From contig JAXJWW010000003.1 of assembly GCA_036307825.1 (NCBI GenBank), positions 1 through 64,000 of the forward strand: 64,000 nucleotides of DNA. The letters run 5' to 3'. This document shows, piece after piece, positions 26,796 through 36,451 of the stretch (the stretch's first letter is position 1; every line of letters starts with the position of its first letter). The position numbers and the translations under genes are program-made. The DNA is from RGIG9060 sp036307825 (GTDB lineage: Bacteria; Spirochaetota; Spirochaetia; Treponematales; Treponemataceae). The notes below the pieces were generated by a model. The model was not told the origin of the DNA, did no database searches, and worked only from the letters and a program-made list of their open reading frames with translations.

Positions 26796-28037
26796 ATGGA
26801 AAATCAAGTGTTAAAAGCAGAAAAAATGATTTTTGGTGGAAATTGTATTGCAAAAATTTCCCAAGGTGAAAATCAAGGAAAAACAGTATTAATTTCAGGT
26901 GCATTACCAAATGAAATTGTAGAAGTTGAATTTATTAATTCTACAAAAGATTATGAAATTGCAAAAGTTGTAAAAGTGATAGAAAAATCTCCTTTTAGAG
27001 TTGAACCAGAGTGTAAATATTTTGGTCAATGTGGAGGATGTAATTTACAATATGCTCAAGAAGATTATCAAGTTCAATTGCGAAAAAATATTTTAGAAGA
27101 TGCTTTTTTGTCAATTAAAAATGAAGTAAATGATTTTATTTTGCCGGAAATTCAAATTGTAAAAGACAATTGCTGGGGATATAGAAATAGATTTCAGTTC
27201 CATAAAGGCGGATTAATGGAATCAAAGTCTAATAAATCTGTAAAAATAGAAAATTGTAAAATAGCTTCAAAAGAAATTAACTTTTTTTTAGCAGATAAAA
27301 ATGCTATATCAAATCCTGTCTTTCAAAATGCTTCACGATATTATATGTTTGGATATGATGAATGTTTAAAAGGTGCAATTCTTGAAGAAAAAAATAAAAA
27401 AACTATTGTTGGAAAAACCAAAAAAAAAGTTAAATCTGGGGGAAAAAGAAATATCTACGAAGGAACTGTATTAAATCCGGAATCTTTAATGAGTGTTGAT
27501 ATTTTAGATAAGAAAATTACTTTTGATGTAAAAGGATTTTTTCAATCAAATGTTGCAATGTTGGAAAAAACAATTGAAATTATAAAAAAAGATTTTGGTG
27601 GTCAACATTTACTTGATATGTACGCCGGTGTTGGTACTTTTTCTACTTTCTTATCAGAAAATTTTACAAAAACAACACTTGTGGAACATAACAGAGATGC
27701 AATTTCTCTTGCTGAAATAAACCTTCATGGTAAAAATCATGAAAGTTATGGTGTAAGTGGAGAAAAATGGGTAAATGAGTATTCTGATAAAATAAAAACA
27801 GAATTTGACGGTGTTGTAATAGATCCACCTCGAAGTGGAATGGAAAAATCAGTTTTGAAATGGTTATGTTTGTCAAATATTCCATCAATACGTTCTGTTT
27901 CTTGCGATCCAATAACTCATGCTAGAGATATAAAAGAATTAGTAAAAAATGGATATAACTTAAAAGAAATTTATTTGTTAGATTATTATCCTCAAACAAC
28001 TCATATTGAAAGCTTAGTTGTGTTAGAAAAGGACTGA
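26796..28037 (+). CDS. RNA m5U methyltransferase, TrmA/RlmD family
   Basis: A 413-aa SAM-dependent uracil-C5 methyltransferase. An N-terminal TRAM-like domain is followed by an Fe-S motif (CKYFGQCGGCNLQYA), a SAM loop (LLDMYAGVGTFS), DPPRSGM and the catalytic-Cys motif SCDPITHARDI. Fe-S-containing members such as RlmD modify 23S rRNA; others modify tRNA. A TATAAT lies 16 nt before the start, which leaves almost no leader. The next gene begins 7 nt downstream. Confidence 0.9.
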   Translation: MENQVLKAEKMIFGGNCIAKISQGENQGKTVLISGALPNEIVEVEFINSTKDYEIAKVVKVIEKSPFRVEPECKYFGQCGGCNLQYAQEDYQVQLRKNILEDAFLSIKNEVNDFILPEIQIVKDNCWGYRNRFQFHKGGLMESKSNKSVKIENCKIASKEINFFLADKNAISNPVFQNASRYYMFGYDECLKGAILEEKNKKTIVGKTKKKVKSGGKRNIYEGTVLNPESLMSVDILDKKITFDVKGFFQSNVAMLEKTIEIIKKDFGGQHLLDMYAGVGTFSTFLSENFTKTTLVEHNRDAISLAEINLHGKNHESYGVSGEKWVNEYSDKIKTEFDGVVIDPPRSGMEKSVLKWLCLSNIPSIRSVSCDPITHARDIKELVKNGYNLKEIYLLDYYPQTTHIESLVVLEKD

Positions 28038-28044
28038 ATGTGTA

Positions 28045-29787
28045 ATGAAAAGTGTACAATGTTATAAAAAATCATACAAGTTAAGAAGTTTTCAAGTTGT
28101 TTTATTGTTTTTATTTGTTGTAAGTAATTTGTTTTCATCAACTGAAAATGAAAATTTGTCAAAGAACAAAATTTCACTATCTGATTTTCCCTCTTGGTAT
28201 ACTGTTTTAGGTGGACAAGCGGTTGCAAAACCTGTAAAAACTTCTTATGGATTTGCTGTTGTAAGTGATGGGCGCTTATTATCAGCATGTTCCGAAAAAG
28301 GTGATATTTTATGGCAAAAAGGTTTAAAACAAAAAAGTTCACCCTACTTTATTTCTGGATATTCTGATACTTTGTATTTGGTATCACAAAATGGTATTTT
28401 AATGATGTTTAATCCTACAGGAATGATTTTATGGGAACATAAGCTTAAAGAGTATCCTGTAGAAAATTTAATTTTAGGAAATGATGGAAGACTTTTTGTT
28501 AGAGGATTAAATACGCTAACTTGTTTTTCAATGACAGGAAAAATCAAATGGACAAAGGATATTGGACAAAATTCAAATATACCAATAACAAAATTTTCTG
28601 ATGGTTCTTTACTTGTTATTTTAAAAAAGGAAATTGATGGCTGTTCAACAGCTTTAAGAATTTCACCTTATGGAAAAATTTTAGAAGAAATAACTTTTAC
28701 AGGAAAAGTAACTTGTTCAACTAATTCTGAAAATGGAATTTTAGTTGGTTTTTCAAATGGCGAAGTTGGATATATCAATCTAGTTGAAGGAAAAGCTAAA
28801 ACTTCTTGGTCAATAAGTCCTCAAAGTTTTGAAAATTCTTCGGGAGTTTACCCTCTAAAATTATTTTCGTATAAAAATAGTTTTTATGTGTGTTTTTCTA
28901 ATACAAAAATTTCTTGTGTTCAATTAGGTAAAATCACTTGGTCTATTATTTCTGATGTAAATTTAACTCAAATTCAAGATTTTTATTCTGATAATTTAAC
29001 AAGTTATTTTATTACTGGTACAAGTACATTTTGTATTAGTCGAAAAGGCGTTTTGCAAAAAATTTATACATATACTCACGGAAATTCAACCTATCCATTT
29101 TTTCTTGAACCAGGTTTTTTGGTATTTTCAACTCCTGATTGGTGTATAAATGCTTATCGAATTGTACAAACAACGGAAAAATATAAAGGGAAAATGCAAA
29201 TTCCTCAAGTTTATAATGATAAAGACTATAAAATACAAAAAATGTATAAATTAGACGAATGTATTATATCTCTTTTACAGGATGATACAAGTGAATGTGA
29301 ACAAGATATTTTAAAAATTTTGTCTTATGAAATTCAAGATATGATGACCTACTATTATCTTCCAAAAGAACAACAAAATAGGATTAGAAATACAAAAGGA
29401 TTTTTAAATACAATTAAAGCTTTAGAAATTTGTGGTAATACAGGATTAGGTTGTTACACTTCTCTTTTATCGCTAATAATAGAAGAAGAGCGAGATTTTT
29501 CAGTTGTAACTGCAGCTATAAAATCAGCAGGAAAATTATGTTATGATGACGGAAAAATCATCTGTGCAATGGAACGATTATCAAGAAAAGCTGAATTTAG
29601 AAATGATGTACTTTTACAAAAAGAGTTTTGTAATACTCTTTATCAAATTTGTAGATTTATGGGAAAGCCAGTTTTATTAAAAAAAGGTAAAGATTTACTT
29701 GTTTATCTGTTAACAGGTACTACAAATGAGGAAATAAAGAATTTTACAAGAGAAACTATGGAAAAAATCATTGCATTACAGATGTAA
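28045..29787 (+). CDS. Exported PQQ-like beta-propeller protein
   Basis: A 580-aa protein with a signal-anchor-like N-terminus (residues 10-32) and, over about residues 50-380, repeated blades of the PQQ/BamB type (repeating motifs such as KGDILWQKGL, TGMILWEHKL and TGKIKWTKDI at about 40-residue spacing). The C-terminal 200 residues are helical and could be a HEAT-like tail. Such propellers are usually scaffolds in the periplasm. It is 7 nt downstream of the methyltransferase gene. No enzymatic motif is visible. Confidence 0.75.
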   Translation: MKSVQCYKKSYKLRSFQVVLLFLFVVSNLFSSTENENLSKNKISLSDFPSWYTVLGGQAVAKPVKTSYGFAVVSDGRLLSACSEKGDILWQKGLKQKSSPYFISGYSDTLYLVSQNGILMMFNPTGMILWEHKLKEYPVENLILGNDGRLFVRGLNTLTCFSMTGKIKWTKDIGQNSNIPITKFSDGSLLVILKKEIDGCSTALRISPYGKILEEITFTGKVTCSTNSENGILVGFSNGEVGYINLVEGKAKTSWSISPQSFENSSGVYPLKLFSYKNSFYVCFSNTKISCVQLGKITWSIISDVNLTQIQDFYSDNLTSYFITGTSTFCISRKGVLQKIYTYTHGNSTYPFFLEPGFLVFSTPDWCINAYRIVQTTEKYKGKMQIPQVYNDKDYKIQKMYKLDECIISLLQDDTSECEQDILKILSYEIQDMMTYYYLPKEQQNRIRNTKGFLNTIKALEICGNTGLGCYTSLLSLIIEEERDFSVVTAAIKSAGKLCYDDGKIICAMERLSRKAEFRNDVLLQKEFCNTLYQICRFMGKPVLLKKGKDLLVYLLTGTTNEEIKNFTRETMEKIIALQM

Positions 29788-29819
29788 ATGAGTGTATAAT
29801 ATAAAGAAACTTAATGTTA

Positions 29820-29958
29820 TGGAGATTGATAAAAACTTCTCCAAAAATGGCGTCCAAGTTTTTATCTAAAGTTTGCGTTGCAAACTTTCTTATTTAATTG
29901 CAGTTTCTTACTTTGTTACGAAACTGCGTAAAAAGTCAATTTCAAAACTCAAGTTTTG
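29820..29958 (+). repeat. Cluster of consecutive inverted repeats upstream of the P83/100 gene
   Basis: Within 139 nt there are four non-overlapping perfect inverted repeats: 29828-29838/29856-29866 (11 bp), 29868-29876/29880-29888 (9 bp, 3-nt loop), 29900-29907/29920-29927 (8 bp) and 29943-29949/29952-29958 (7 bp, 2-nt loop). A fifth (TGGAGA 29820-29825 with TCTCCA 29838-29843) overlaps the first and would be mutually exclusive with it. There is no long T-tract after any of them, so they are not simple terminators. They may be structured leader RNA or stacked palindromic repeats. Confidence 0.6.
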
Positions 29959-29985
29959 TTCATTGATTTTTTATTGGAGAATAGT

Positions 29986-31545
29986 ATGAAAAAACTTTCT
30001 GTTCAGATTTTATGTTGTATTTTGGCTCTATGTATCTTTCCAGTAGTTGCTTTGGAAGTTGATAGAGAAGAACTTAACACAGTTGGTAGCGATACTGTTG
30101 TATTTATCAACTATACAGGACCTCAAAATGTAATTCAGACAAAAAGTCAAATTGCAGAAATCGGTTCTGGATTAGGGCGACCTGTTGCAGATGATCCTAC
30201 AAAATCTGGTAATTTTGGAAATTCCGCAAAGTATCAAGTTATTCATGCTGTAGATCCTTCTCAAACAGATAAATTAGATGCTGATATTCTTATTATTGGA
30301 AATAATGCAACTGTTGATCACATTAAAAACTTAAGAACGATTATTAGTGCTTATTTGGTAAGCGCTTATGATTATTCACAAAGTGATGCTGATACATTGT
30401 CTGTTTTTATCACAGTTTATAACGCTGTTTATCGTGGAAAATTAGATGCATATAATCAAAAATACAAGTCAGTTGTAATGAAAAATCTTACAGCTGATAA
30501 AGCAGGTCTTTCTGTAAACTATGAAGAATGGCCAGGAAAATCACAAATTGTAATTCCTTTGGCAAAAATCGGTGGTGGATTAAGTACTATCGATACATCT
30601 GTTATTTCTGATGATAAAGTTGTTGATTCAATGCAAGAAGATGCTGATAAAGGTGTTGATGCTCGTAAAGAATTGGTAGATATCAAAGAACGTGAAGCTG
30701 ATGAAGCAACTGAAAAAGCTCAAACTGCACAGAAAAAAGCAACTGAAGAAAAGAAAAAACTAGAAGAAGAAAAGAAAGAGCTTGAAGAAAAGAAAGAAGC
30801 TTCTGAAAAAGCTACAAAAAAAGCAGAAGAAAATCCAAATGATAAAAATGCTCAAAAAGAAGCTGAAGAAGCTAAAAAAGCTGTAGAACAGCAAGAAAAA
30901 GTTGTTGAAAAACAAGAAGAATCTGCTAAAGAAGCTCAAGAAGAAGCAAAAGAACAACAAGAAATTGCTGATAAAAAACGAAACGAAGCTCAAGAAGACA
31001 GAAAAGAAATTGCACAAGACCAAAAAGAAGTTATTGCAGAAGAAGCTAGAAATGCTGCTGTTGTAAATACAGCTTATGGTCTTAAACTTTCAGAAGATAA
31101 AGATATGCTTTCAACTCTTGTAAAAATGGATGCTGATACAGGAAGAATTATCAAAGAATCACCTGTAACAGTTATTCGAAACAGAATAGTTTATCAAGAA
31201 GGAGAAAACTTTGTTGCTATTGCTGGTAAAACTAAGGGCAATGCAACTGTAAAATTAGTTACTCTTGATGGAACAAATATGGAAATCATTGGTGAAAGTG
31301 CTCAAACAATAGCTGAAGATTCTGCTATTGTAACTTACAATGGTTTTTATTATGCAGTAATTGTTGATGGTGATAATTTTATTCTTGGAAAATTTAAACC
31401 AGATTTAACATTAGCATGTTCATCAAAATTAAATGTAAATTCTTCTACTCCGATTATGGTTACTGATAAAGGAGTTGTGGTAACATCATCAAAAGGTAAT
31501 CTTGTTTTACTTAAAGCAGATGATTTATCTCAAATTACTGAATAA
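29986..31545 (+). CDS. P83/100 family antigen, exported coiled-coil protein
   Basis: A 519-aa protein of the P83/100 family known as a major antigen in Borrelia and Treponema. A signal peptide (LCCILALCIFPVVA) precedes a globular N-terminal domain (LEVDREELN, VVFINYTGP), then a long Glu/Lys/Ala-rich coiled coil at about residues 220-355, then a beta-rich C-terminal domain. The ATG at 29986 is used because GGAGA lies five bases upstream; an open frame 10 codons longer starts with TTG inside the hairpin cluster. A T-run terminator follows at 31692. Confidence 0.88.
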   Translation: MKKLSVQILCCILALCIFPVVALEVDREELNTVGSDTVVFINYTGPQNVIQTKSQIAEIGSGLGRPVADDPTKSGNFGNSAKYQVIHAVDPSQTDKLDADILIIGNNATVDHIKNLRTIISAYLVSAYDYSQSDADTLSVFITVYNAVYRGKLDAYNQKYKSVVMKNLTADKAGLSVNYEEWPGKSQIVIPLAKIGGGLSTIDTSVISDDKVVDSMQEDADKGVDARKELVDIKEREADEATEKAQTAQKKATEEKKKLEEEKKELEEKKEASEKATKKAEENPNDKNAQKEAEEAKKAVEQQEKVVEKQEESAKEAQEEAKEQQEIADKKRNEAQEDRKEIAQDQKEVIAEEARNAAVVNTAYGLKLSEDKDMLSTLVKMDADTGRIIKESPVTVIRNRIVYQEGENFVAIAGKTKGNATVKLVTLDGTNMEIIGESAQTIAEDSAIVTYNGFYYAVIVDGDNFILGKFKPDLTLACSSKLNVNSSTPIMVTDKGVVVTSSKGNLVLLKADDLSQITE

Positions 31546-31585
31546 ATAATTAATTTTGACAGAAAAATTGGACTGTTAAAACTTA

Positions 31586-31647
31586 GTCATGTTAAACTTG
31601 TTTCGTATCTATTATGCAAATAGATTCCGAAACAAGTTCGGAATGAC
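31586..31647. repeat. REP-like palindromic intergenic repeat, copy A
   Basis: An inverted repeat whose right arm, 31621-31647, read in reverse is GTCATTCCGAACTTGTTTCG followed by GAATCTA; the left arm, 31586-31611, is an imperfect copy. The same consensus recurs at 36719 and 38790. It lies between the P83/100 stop and its terminator. It has no coding capacity. Confidence 0.7.
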
Positions 31648-31691
31648 ACGATGAGTTTTAGTGTATTTAAAGTAAACTTAAATTGGATTTT

Positions 31692-31732
31692 AGGACTTAG
31701 TTTTGTACAAAACAGGGCTAAGTCCTTTTTTT
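31692..31732 (+). terminator. Rho-independent terminator of the P83/100 gene
   Basis: A 9-bp perfect stem (AGGACTTAG 31692-31700 with CTAAGTCCT 31718-31726) with a 17-nt loop is followed directly by a run of Ts to 31732. It abuts the stop of the convergent glgA gene. The T-run is on the plus side only, so it should terminate the plus-strand transcript. Confidence 0.8.
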
Positions 31733-33200
31733 ATTTAGTTAATTTTGAATATAGATTTTCGTACTCTTTTGCGGATGTTTCCCAAGTGAAGTTTTTAGAC
31801 ATAGCTCGTTTTTTCATTTTTGCAATATGCTCGTCTTTGTTGTACCAAGCAAAAATAGCCCAACCTACTGTGTCATAGATACTTTGCGGAGTTAAATCAT
31901 TTAATAAAAATCCAGTTCCTTCCCCTGTTTTTTCATTATAATTTTCAACAGTATCTGCTAATCCACTAATATTACGAGTTATTGGTAAGGTTCCATAAAG
32001 TTGGGCGCACATTTGATTTCTTCCACAAGGTTCATATCGTAGAGGCATGAGTAAAAAATCACTTCCTGAAATAATTAAATGTTCTAGTTCTTCATCGTAA
32101 CCTACAAAGGCTTTAAAATTAGGTAAAATTTTTTCTAAGGATTTTAATTGCTCTTCACACCATCGTTCGCCTAACCCCATAACTACAAATTGAACTTTCA
32201 TATCATTACAAATTGCTTGTGAACATCCCTTATTTCCAAATATTTCGAAAATTCCGTTTTGTTCAATTAATTGACAAGTTAAACCAATTAAAGGAATTTG
32301 TGGATTTTCTTCTAATCCCATTTTCTTTTGTAATTGAGTTTTATTATAAAATTTATCTTGCAAAGTTTCTGATGTGTAATTTTTATGAATGAATTTATCA
32401 GTTTTAGGGTTCCAAATAGTTGTATCAATTCCATCTAGAATTCCATATAAATCTTCTTTACGATAATTTAATAATGAATCTAATCTAAAACCATATTGAG
32501 AATTAAGAATTTCTTTTGCATATGTGGGACTTACTGTTGTGATTAAATCTGCACATTGAATACCAGCTTTTAAGAAGTTCATATCATCATAGTCTTCAAA
32601 ACCTGCTAGATAATAATTTTTCCATTCAATGCAAGTTGTAGGAAAAAGATGTTTACCATAAATTCCTTGATAACCTAAATTGTGGGCTGAAAAAACTGAT
32701 TTAGTATTAGAAAATTCTTTTTTTTGTCCTTCATAAAATTTTAGTAAAACAGGAATTAATGCACTTGGCCAATCGTGAGCATGCATTATATCAGGAAACC
32801 AATTTAGTTTTCGGCATAATTGAAAAGCACTATGGCAAAGTAATGAAAATCTTTGTGGATTATCTTCGTAGTTAGGCTCATTTTCTGAACCGTAAATACC
32901 TTCTCTACCAAAATAATCTTCGTAATCTACAAAATAAAATTGTAAATCATTTTCATTTTTTGTTTTTATGCTTGTTGTGTAAATTGCTGTATATATTTCT
33001 TGAAATTCACTTGGAACTCCCAAAGATCCTTCTAATTGTGTTAGAATGTCTTTGGAAATTCCATAGTATCGAGGCATAAGGATTTTTACATTATGACCTT
33101 TATCAACTAAGGCACTTGATAAAGAAGTTACACTCTCTGCAAGACCACCTGTGCTTGCAAAAGGCATGGCTTCTGGTGTAATCATAAGTATATCCATCAT
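31731..33200 (-). CDS. glgA: Glycogen/starch synthase homologue (GT5) with altered donor-binding residues
   Basis: A 489-aa GT-B fold protein clearly homologous to bacterial glycogen synthase along its whole length (HAHDWPSAL, FSAHNLGYQG, VSPTYAKEI, RYEPCG...YGTLP). However, the residues that hold the ADP-glucose diphosphate are changed: KTGGL reads STGGL (Ser16), and the SRLxxQKG segment reads CQLIEQNG, so the Arg and Lys equivalent to E. coli Arg300 and Lys305 are Gln310 and Asn315. TGGLADTV reads ISGLADTV. The catalytic-site Glu of EPCG is kept. It may be inactive, regulatory, or use another donor. The aminotransferase gene lies 14 nt upstream. Confidence 0.85.
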   Translation of the reverse strand: MMDILMITPEAMPFASTGGLAESVTSLSSALVDKGHNVKILMPRYYGISKDILTQLEGSLGVPSEFQEIYTAIYTTSIKTKNENDLQFYFVDYEDYFGREGIYGSENEPNYEDNPQRFSLLCHSAFQLCRKLNWFPDIMHAHDWPSALIPVLLKFYEGQKKEFSNTKSVFSAHNLGYQGIYGKHLFPTTCIEWKNYYLAGFEDYDDMNFLKAGIQCADLITTVSPTYAKEILNSQYGFRLDSLLNYRKEDLYGILDGIDTTIWNPKTDKFIHKNYTSETLQDKFYNKTQLQKKMGLEENPQIPLIGLTCQLIEQNGIFEIFGNKGCSQAICNDMKVQFVVMGLGERWCEEQLKSLEKILPNFKAFVGYDEELEHLIISGSDFLLMPLRYEPCGRNQMCAQLYGTLPITRNISGLADTVENYNEKTGEGTGFLLNDLTPQSIYDTVGWAIFAWYNKDEHIAKMKKRAMSKNFTWETSAKEYENLYSKLTK

Positions 33201-33214
33201 AAACCTCTAAAAAT

Positions 33215-34465
33215 CTACCAAGTATTTTTTGCTTGTTTTAATGCTTCAGCACAATTTGTGATTGTTTTTTCTGAAACACAGAATGCCATTCTAAAGTATC
33301 CTGGACAACCAAACCCTGAACCTGGTGCACAAAGAATATTGAATTTCTTTAAGTGGTCACAGAAAGCAAATTCATCGCAAATTTCATCATCTCCATCTTT
33401 TGTGATGAATTTTTTGTTTTCGTCTAAAAGAGGCATTGGTGCTTTGCAGAAAAGATAAAAAGCTCCTTCTGGTTCAACAAATTCAATACCAGCATTTCTT
33501 ACAACATCAGTAATCATTTTGCATCGATTTGTATACATAGAATAGTCTACATCGGCATTCCAAGATTTTGCAACAACTTTTTGGAAAAATGCAGGTGCAT
33601 TTACATAACCTAAAGTTCTTGTTGTGTATGTACAAGCTGCAATAAATTCACCTGCGTTTTCACATTTTGGATTTACAGCAATAAAACCAATTCTCTCTCC
33701 AGGTAAACTTAAATTTTTTGCAAATGAAGTAACAACAACTGCATTATCATAAAGTGGGAATACAGAAGCAACTTTTTTTCCGTTATAAGTGATAGCTCTG
33801 TATGGTTCGTCACAAATTAAATATGGTGTGCGACCTGTTTTTTTACCATGTTCAACTAAAATAGATGCTAATTCTTTGATTTCTTCTTCTGAATAGATTT
33901 TTCCAGATGGATTATTTGGTGAATTGATTAAAACAGCAGCTGTTTTTTCTGATAATGCATTTTGTATTCCTTGAATATCCATTGAAAAATCTTTTTTACT
34001 TTTTACAGGAAGAAGTTTTCCATTGTAGTTTGTTACATAACTTCTGTATTCTGCAAAAAAAGGTGCTGGAACAACAACTTCATCGTCAACATTTAAAATT
34101 GCTTTGAAAACACTATTTAAAGCCCCTGCTGCCCCTACAGACATAACGATATTATTTTCTGTTAATGCACTTTCGCCAGAAAGATTTTGTTCAAAATTAA
34201 CTTTATCAGCCATCGCTTTTCGAGTTTCTACATAACCAGCGTTAGGCATATAAGCATGTCTATCTGAAGAATTATCTTTTGCAAGTTCATTTACCACATC
34301 AAAAATTTTTTGTGGAGGTGGCATATCTGGATTACCTAAACTAAAGTCGTAAACTTTGTCTGCTCCAAACTTAGCTTTAAGTTGGATACCTTCTTCAAAC
34401 ATCTTTCTAATTACTGAAGAACCTTTACTGTTCATTAGTTCTTTGATATGAGTTGCAATAGCCAT
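33215..34465 (-). CDS. PLP-dependent aminotransferase, class I/II
   Basis: A 416-aa fold-type I aminotransferase. NSPNNPSGKIYS, CDEPYRAI and the PLP-lysine motif SFAKNLSLPGERIGF are present, as is the C-terminal FRMAFCVS Arg that binds the substrate carboxylate. It resembles the aspartate/aromatic aminotransferases found in Treponema and Clostridia; the amino acid handled is not clear. It lies upstream of the glgA homologue (14 nt) and may share its transcript, though the functions seem unrelated. Confidence 0.88.
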   Translation of the reverse strand: MAIATHIKELMNSKGSSVIRKMFEEGIQLKAKFGADKVYDFSLGNPDMPPPQKIFDVVNELAKDNSSDRHAYMPNAGYVETRKAMADKVNFEQNLSGESALTENNIVMSVGAAGALNSVFKAILNVDDEVVVPAPFFAEYRSYVTNYNGKLLPVKSKKDFSMDIQGIQNALSEKTAAVLINSPNNPSGKIYSEEEIKELASILVEHGKKTGRTPYLICDEPYRAITYNGKKVASVFPLYDNAVVVTSFAKNLSLPGERIGFIAVNPKCENAGEFIAACTYTTRTLGYVNAPAFFQKVVAKSWNADVDYSMYTNRCKMITDVVRNAGIEFVEPEGAFYLFCKAPMPLLDENKKFITKDGDDEICDEFAFCDHLKKFNILCAPGSGFGCPGYFRMAFCVSEKTITNCAEALKQAKNTW

Positions 34466-34513
34466 TTTTTTTCCGTCCTATTTGAAAATAAAATATATTT
34501 TATTATACAAATT

Positions 34514-35662
34514 TTACGAAACTAATCTACCCTTCCAAACATAACCTTTACCTTGTTCACTTCTGATCCAAGAAACAAGTACTATATATAATAAATTTAA
34601 ATGTATAATTGGAAAAATGAATGCTATATATAACGGTAATTTTCTTGTAGCAAAAACCATGAGCCATGATAAACAAGATAGAACAATGTTTATAATTAGC
34701 GATAATGTAAATGTATCAATATGATTACTGTTACTAAATTTCATTTCAAAGAGTTGGATTACACACAAAGGTGTTGGTAGCACAAGGAAGAAAACAATTG
34801 CAAAAACTAGAAAACCCATAATTATAGGATTTTTTCCTACAAAATCAAAGATATTTTTACTTATCCCTCGTACAGATTGTTCATAACTTTCATACATTCT
34901 ACAAGTTGCAGCTTTATTAAAATCAAGGAAAATTGTTTTAAATCCTGCTCTTTTCATTTCTCTTGCAAGATAGATGTCTTCTGTTGTGAAATTTTTAATT
35001 TTTTCATATCCACCAATAGATTTAATTGATGTAGCTTTTACACCAATAAATTGACCAATTGCTGTAGAAAAAATTGGTAATTTTGATAATTGATTCATCC
35101 ATATTGGAATTGCTAATCCTGTAAGAAGATAAATAATTGGAATTGTAATTTTTTCTCCAAAGGTTTCTATTCTTTGTCCTATGTACCCTGATACTAAATC
35201 TGCTTTATGTTTAAGGATATTTGCCATCATCATTGAAATAGAATCTTTTGTATGAACTGTATCAGCATCTGTAAAGAGATAGTATTCTCCTTTTGCATGT
35301 TCTAAAAGTTGTTGCATTGCAAATGATTTTCCTCTCCAGTCAGATGGTAAAGGTTTTCCTGAATAAAGTTTTATTTTTCCTGGATGTTGTTTTTCTAAGT
35401 TCTTTACAATTTCGTAAGTTTTATCTGTGGAATTGTCATCCAAAATTAAAATTTCATAATTTTTATATGTTTGATTAAGAAATGATTGAATACAAGAATT
35501 AATGTTGTTTTCTTCATTTCTAGCAGGAATTAAAACTGATACAAAAGGTTGCTCTTCTGGCATTGTAAATACAGTATCCTTTTTTGTTTTTAGAATATTT
35601 AAAAGTGAAAAAACAAAAAAGTAAACTCCTACTATAACTAATATCAATGAATAAAGTTCCAT
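34514..35662 (-). CDS. Membrane-bound family 2 glycosyltransferase
   Basis: A 382-aa GT2 enzyme with an N-terminal helix (residues 5-22), a GT-A domain (FVSVLIPARNEENN, LILDDNSTD, FTDADTVH, then TTEDIYLAREM) and two or three C-terminal helices. This layout matches CrtQ/HpnB-type transferases that glycosylate lipids or carotenoid-like acceptors at the cytoplasmic face. Acceptor and sugar are unknown. It starts 3 nt after the end of the TPR protein gene, so the two are probably co-transcribed. Confidence 0.85.
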   Translation of the reverse strand: MELYSLILVIVGVYFFVFSLLNILKTKKDTVFTMPEEQPFVSVLIPARNEENNINSCIQSFLNQTYKNYEILILDDNSTDKTYEIVKNLEKQHPGKIKLYSGKPLPSDWRGKSFAMQQLLEHAKGEYYLFTDADTVHTKDSISMMMANILKHKADLVSGYIGQRIETFGEKITIPIIYLLTGLAIPIWMNQLSKLPIFSTAIGQFIGVKATSIKSIGGYEKIKNFTTEDIYLAREMKRAGFKTIFLDFNKAATCRMYESYEQSVRGISKNIFDFVGKNPIIMGFLVFAIVFFLVLPTPLCVIQLFEMKFSNSNHIDTFTLSLIINIVLSCLSWLMVFATRKLPLYIAFIFPIIHLNLLYIVLVSWIRSEQGKGYVWKGRLVS

Positions 35663-35665
35663 AAA

Positions 35666-36451
35666 TTAATCCTCCAGCATATTATCAATGATTGGTTCTA
35701 CATCAACTGTAATGAAATCATTTTTTTTGTATTCTCTAGTTTGCATACTCTGTAAAAATTTATTGTATGGATAAATTTTTGCAGCCAAATTAAACCATTT
35801 ATCAGCCTCTGTATATTCTTTTTTCTGATAATGGACATATCCTAAGGATACATATATATTAAAACAATCTTCTTCGTCAAGATTGTCTTTTTCCAAAATT
35901 TCTAGGTAGATTTTTTCTGCCTTAGAAAAATTTCTAAATGGAACTGGTCCATAGGCAATAATACTACATATTAAGTATCTTGCAGCACCTAAATGGTTGT
36001 CAAGTTTTAGAGCCTTTTTTGCAAATTTTCCAACTTTTAACCCATTTGCTATTACATACCCAGTTGGTTTTAATGTGCAAATTTGCGCAAGACTTTCAGC
36101 ATAGGCAAGATACCCTTGTACAGTTTCTTTTATTTGAATTTCTTCTAATGCTAAATCCATTGAAGTTTGAAAAAATTCAGTTGCTGTAGTATTGTTTTCT
36201 ATATACATATAGAAAAGACCCATTAAGTAATCACATTTTGATTTTTCTATATTTTTATTTAAGGAATTATCATTGTTTAAAATTGATAATGCTTGTTCAT
36301 ATTTTTCTATTACTGATTTTTCGTTTGTTGAATTGCTATTATAAACAGTTCTTCGTAAGTCATAATAAGCACTTTCGTAAGTTTGGGAAAATACATACTG
36401 ACCAATTAATAGCGAAACAATTAATAATAAACGATATTTTTGTAATTTCAT
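35666..36451 (-). CDS. Exported TPR-like protein
   Basis: A 261-aa protein with a signal peptide (YRLLLIVSLLIGQYVFS) and helical repeats. The clearest tetratricopeptide-like units are at about residues 75-105 and 190-235 (DCFNIYVSLGYVHYQKKEY, with the typical G-Y-A spacing). TPR domains act in protein-protein contacts; a periplasmic or lipoprotein-like role is likely. It precedes the glycosyltransferase gene by 3 nt. Confidence 0.7.
   Translation of the reverse strand: MKLQKYRLLLIVSLLIGQYVFSQTYESAYYDLRRTVYNSNSTNEKSVIEKYEQALSILNNDNSLNKNIEKSKCDYLMGLFYMYIENNTTATEFFQTSMDLALEEIQIKETVQGYLAYAESLAQICTLKPTGYVIANGLKVGKFAKKALKLDNHLGAARYLICSIIAYGPVPFRNFSKAEKIYLEILEKDNLDEEDCFNIYVSLGYVHYQKKEYTEADKWFNLAAKIYPYNKFLQSMQTREYKKNDFITVDVEPIIDNMLED

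Noticed and set aside
30760..31023. Phe/Ser-rich open frame opposite the P83/100 coiled coil
   Set aside because: A by-product of the Glu/Lys-rich repeats read in reverse; no start signal and no family.
30700..31060. Possible DNA tandem repeat in the antigen gene
   Set aside because: Codon-level repetition (GAA, AAA, GCT) gives low complexity, but there is no regular unit at DNA level.
31651..31878. Open frame running through the terminator into glgA
   Set aside because: Overlaps the terminator hairpin and the antisense of glgA; no ribosome binding site.
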